Virus record (IMG/VR): IMGVR_UViG_3300028571_000074
Span: 1 to 31,640 of that record
Source: a virus
Length of the DNA: 31,640 nt
Direction: 5' to 3' (one strand)
Shown piece by piece: positions 29,941 to 31,640 of this stretch (its first letter is position 1; each line of letters opens with the position of its first letter). Below the pieces are notes generated by a model. That model was not told where the DNA came from, ran no database searches, and saw nothing but the letters and a program-made list of their open reading frames with translations. Position numbers and translations under genes: made by a program.

Positions 29941-31109
29941 GCACAGAAGTTCTAACACAATCTCAATTTTATGATATTTATAAAGCAGAAGTACAATCCC
30001 AAGCAGGGGAGTTTTCAGATTTCAATGAAGGATCAATGCACGATATTCTAGCAGGGGCAATCTCTACTTGTATGAATGAATTGTCAGAGCTTATCGTCGA
30101 AGAATTTATGAAGACTTATTTTGACCTTGCCGAAGGTGACGATCTCGACAAGCTGGCCGTAGATCATTTTGGGGAAACATTCTCCAGGCCAGAAGCCAGT
30201 TTTGCTACTGGATCAGGTATTTTCAGTAGGTTGACTACTGAAAAAGGGAACGTCACGATTCCATCAGGCACGATTGTTAAGACCAAAAAGAATTCAAGCG
30301 GTATTGAAATTCGATACAAAACTGATGCAGAAGTAATTATGACAGGCCTATCAATTTCCGCAAATATCACGGCCGTAGAAGCAGGAAAAAGCGGAGTCGT
30401 AAACGCAGGAACAATTACAGTAATCGAATCATCATTAACAGATTCAAGCATATCATTTTCAAACTCTGCGAATACAGCAGGGGGAGAAGATAAAATGGAA
30501 GATGCAGATTATAGAGAATTTTTAAAGCAAAAGATTCTTTCTCTTGTTGGGGCAACGCTTGCATCTATTCAGTCAACTGCACTTGCTGTTGCAGGGGTAT
30601 TCTATGCGGTTCCAATAATCGAAAAGAAAATTGTTATTGAATACGACATAGCAAATAGTCAGATTCTAGCAGGGGCCAAGTATTTTACGATACCTTATCC
30701 AGTTCTTTATGTTGCTGATGAAGATGGGAATAGCTCGACTCAATTAATTAACGCCGTAAAAGAGGCCATTGCTCTTGTAAAGGCCTGTGGAGTTGAGATC
30801 ATAGTAAAGGGTGCAATCTCTGCGCCGATTGATTGGACTGCAAGCTTGACGCTTAATCCATCAGGCCCTAATTATTCAGTTCTTCAATCTGATTTAAGTA
30901 TGATTAAAGAGCAAATGGCAATTTACATTAACGACAAAATAGCTATTGGATCAGGCTTTAACAAGCCAACGGCAAACGCCTATATCCTTTCTATTTTTGG
31001 GCCTAGTGGAACAGACGACATTACGACTTTCTCAACAAGCGTTCCATCTGGAAACGTAGCAGGGGCAATCGGAACAAAATTGATCGCAGGAACAGTGAGT
31101 TTACAATAA
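29937..31109 (+). CDS. Baseplate J-like wedge protein
   Basis: The product has 390 residues. Family hallmarks are GDDLDKLAVDHFGETFSRPE near residue 70, the beta region KGNVTIPSGTIVKTKKNSSG, ITAVEAGKSGVVNAGTITVI and the NTAGGEDKMEDADYREFLKQ loop. It belongs to the gpJ (P2)/gp6 (T4) family, which dimerises to form the baseplate ring around the hub. It overlaps the wedge gene before by four bases and the next start by one. Confidence 0.9.
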   Translation: MSTEVLTQSQFYDIYKAEVQSQAGEFSDFNEGSMHDILAGAISTCMNELSELIVEEFMKTYFDLAEGDDLDKLAVDHFGETFSRPEASFATGSGIFSRLTTEKGNVTIPSGTIVKTKKNSSGIEIRYKTDAEVIMTGLSISANITAVEAGKSGVVNAGTITVIESSLTDSSISFSNSANTAGGEDKMEDADYREFLKQKILSLVGATLASIQSTALAVAGVFYAVPIIEKKIVIEYDIANSQILAGAKYFTIPYPVLYVADEDGNSSTQLINAVKEAIALVKACGVEIIVKGAISAPIDWTASLTLNPSGPNYSVLQSDLSMIKEQMAIYINDKIAIGSGFNKPTANAYILSIFGPSGTDDITTFSTSVPSGNVAGAIGTKLIAGTVSLQ

Positions 31110-31640
31110 TGGCACTTTCTAAAGAACAGTGGTTTGCAAAAATAAAAGGACTTGTCCCAAAGTGGGTAAGTAATGATAGTGGCGTTTCTGTTATCATGGA
31201 TTCTGTCGCTCTCGTTATGTCGAAGCAACAAGAAAAACTTGAACTAAAAAAATCGGACACTTTTATTGATACGGCACAAGAAGAATATGTTGCACTTCAT
31301 GGGGAAGAAAGAAGCATTGATAGATTAAGCAATGAAAATCTTTCAAGCTACAGGGCCAGAGTAAAAATCATAAATAACAAGTCTAATAAAGAAGCATTAA
31401 AAAGATTAGTAGACGCTCTCCTTATTCGTGGAGAGTCTACGATAATCGAAAATTATACGATCTCAAATTTTCTTAATAGATCATCATTCGTAAATAGAAA
31501 CATTATTGACTATGAAACTTTATACAATGCTTTTACCATATTGATTGATTATCAGGTTCCAGAGCCTACGAGTTTTTATAATAGGGGATCATTCCTTGAT
31601 CGTGAATTCTTGCAAGGGTCAAATAGTTCGAGTGAGACTG
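31109..31640 (+). CDS. Baseplate protein gpI/YmfQ-like, 3' partial
   Basis: ATG 31109 overlaps the previous stop (TAATG), and the frame stays open to the right edge; 177 residues are visible. The segment HGEERSIDRLSNENLSSYRA followed by NNKSNKEALKRLVDALL matches the start of the gpI/DUF2313 proteins that follow J in P2-type baseplates. A later part with FLNRSSFVNRN and FYNRGSFLDREF may begin a separate domain. It probably joins the baseplate ring to fibres. The C-terminus is outside the window. Confidence 0.7.
   Translation, partial: MALSKEQWFAKIKGLVPKWVSNDSGVSVIMDSVALVMSKQQEKLELKKSDTFIDTAQEEYVALHGEERSIDRLSNENLSSYRARVKIINNKSNKEALKRLVDALLIRGESTIIENYTISNFLNRSSFVNRNIIDYETLYNAFTILIDYQVPEPTSFYNRGSFLDREFLQGSNSSSET

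Noticed and set aside
1-31640. Apparent excess of GATC sites
   Set aside because: GATC looks frequent, but common codon pairs (GGA-TCT, GAT-C) produce it. I could not count it against a proper expectation.
1-31640. tRNA genes, integrase, IS elements or attachment sites
   Set aside because: I found no cloverleaf, recombinase motif or terminal inverted repeat in the window by reading.

Overview
The window is a contiguous piece of an AT-rich, double-stranded DNA tailed phage (or prophage) with a contractile, myovirus-type tail. The evidence is a complete head-packaging and tail gene order on one strand: terminase, portal, MuF protein, scaffold, major capsid protein, connectors, tail sheath, tail tube, frameshifted tail chaperone, tape measure, LysM hub protein, gpD/gp27-like hub, OB spike, gp25/gpW wedge, baseplate J and a gpI-like protein. 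Genes are tightly packed, with many ATGA and TAATG overlaps and GGAG-type ribosome binding sites; GTG and TTG starts are used. No integrase, tRNA, IS or CRISPR is visible. Nothing in the sequence lets me name the host with confidence.

Layout. (1) 2-4505, DNA metabolism: a 5'-truncated superfamily 2 helicase with two zinc ribbons, a short coiled protein, a VRR-NUC-like nuclease, and an 802-residue TOPRIM primase/ATPase preceded by a possible promoter buried in an inverted repeat. (2) 4517-5828, a set of tiny genes: two Cys-rich mini-proteins, one hypothetical, and two reading frames that are intact only if ribosomes shift +1 at a UUU-UGA or AUU-UGA site (or if they are broken genes). It closes with a strong terminator. 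(3) 5816-6333, a control region: the only minus-strand gene, a putative ribbon-helix-helix repressor, faces about 270 bp of very AT-rich DNA carrying ten TGTAAC/GTTACA hexamers (operator array or replication origin). (4) 6334-16830, packaging and head: a nine-codon leader coupled to the small terminase, then the large terminase, portal, MuF, scaffold, capsid and connector-type genes. Interspersed are five proteins that share a short N-terminal motif, consensus (R/K)FIRKNGRIIPI, but otherwise differ. (5) 16657-20794, a fibre and beta-sandwich module placed unusually between connector and tail-completion genes. (6) 20794-31640, tail and baseplate.

How it works together. The left part replicates and processes DNA. 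The regulator and repeat array probably separate the early/replication genes from the rightward late operon. The late operon builds the head, fills it with DNA and perhaps with the motif-bearing basic proteins, and assembles the contractile tail. Expression is tuned by internal terminators after the capsid and tail tube genes, by a programmed -1 frameshift in the tail chaperone (G GGA AAC), and by a recurrent AAACGATAYGAT element upstream of three gene groups.

The most interesting candidate for an undescribed system is the family of five head-cluster proteins with the common N-terminal FIRKNGRIIPI-like tag. The pattern (short shared N-terminus, divergent basic and glycine-zipper bodies, one body a zinc-metalloprotease-like protein) resembles that of the T4 internal proteins, which carry a capsid-targeting sequence. 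This function is an inference.
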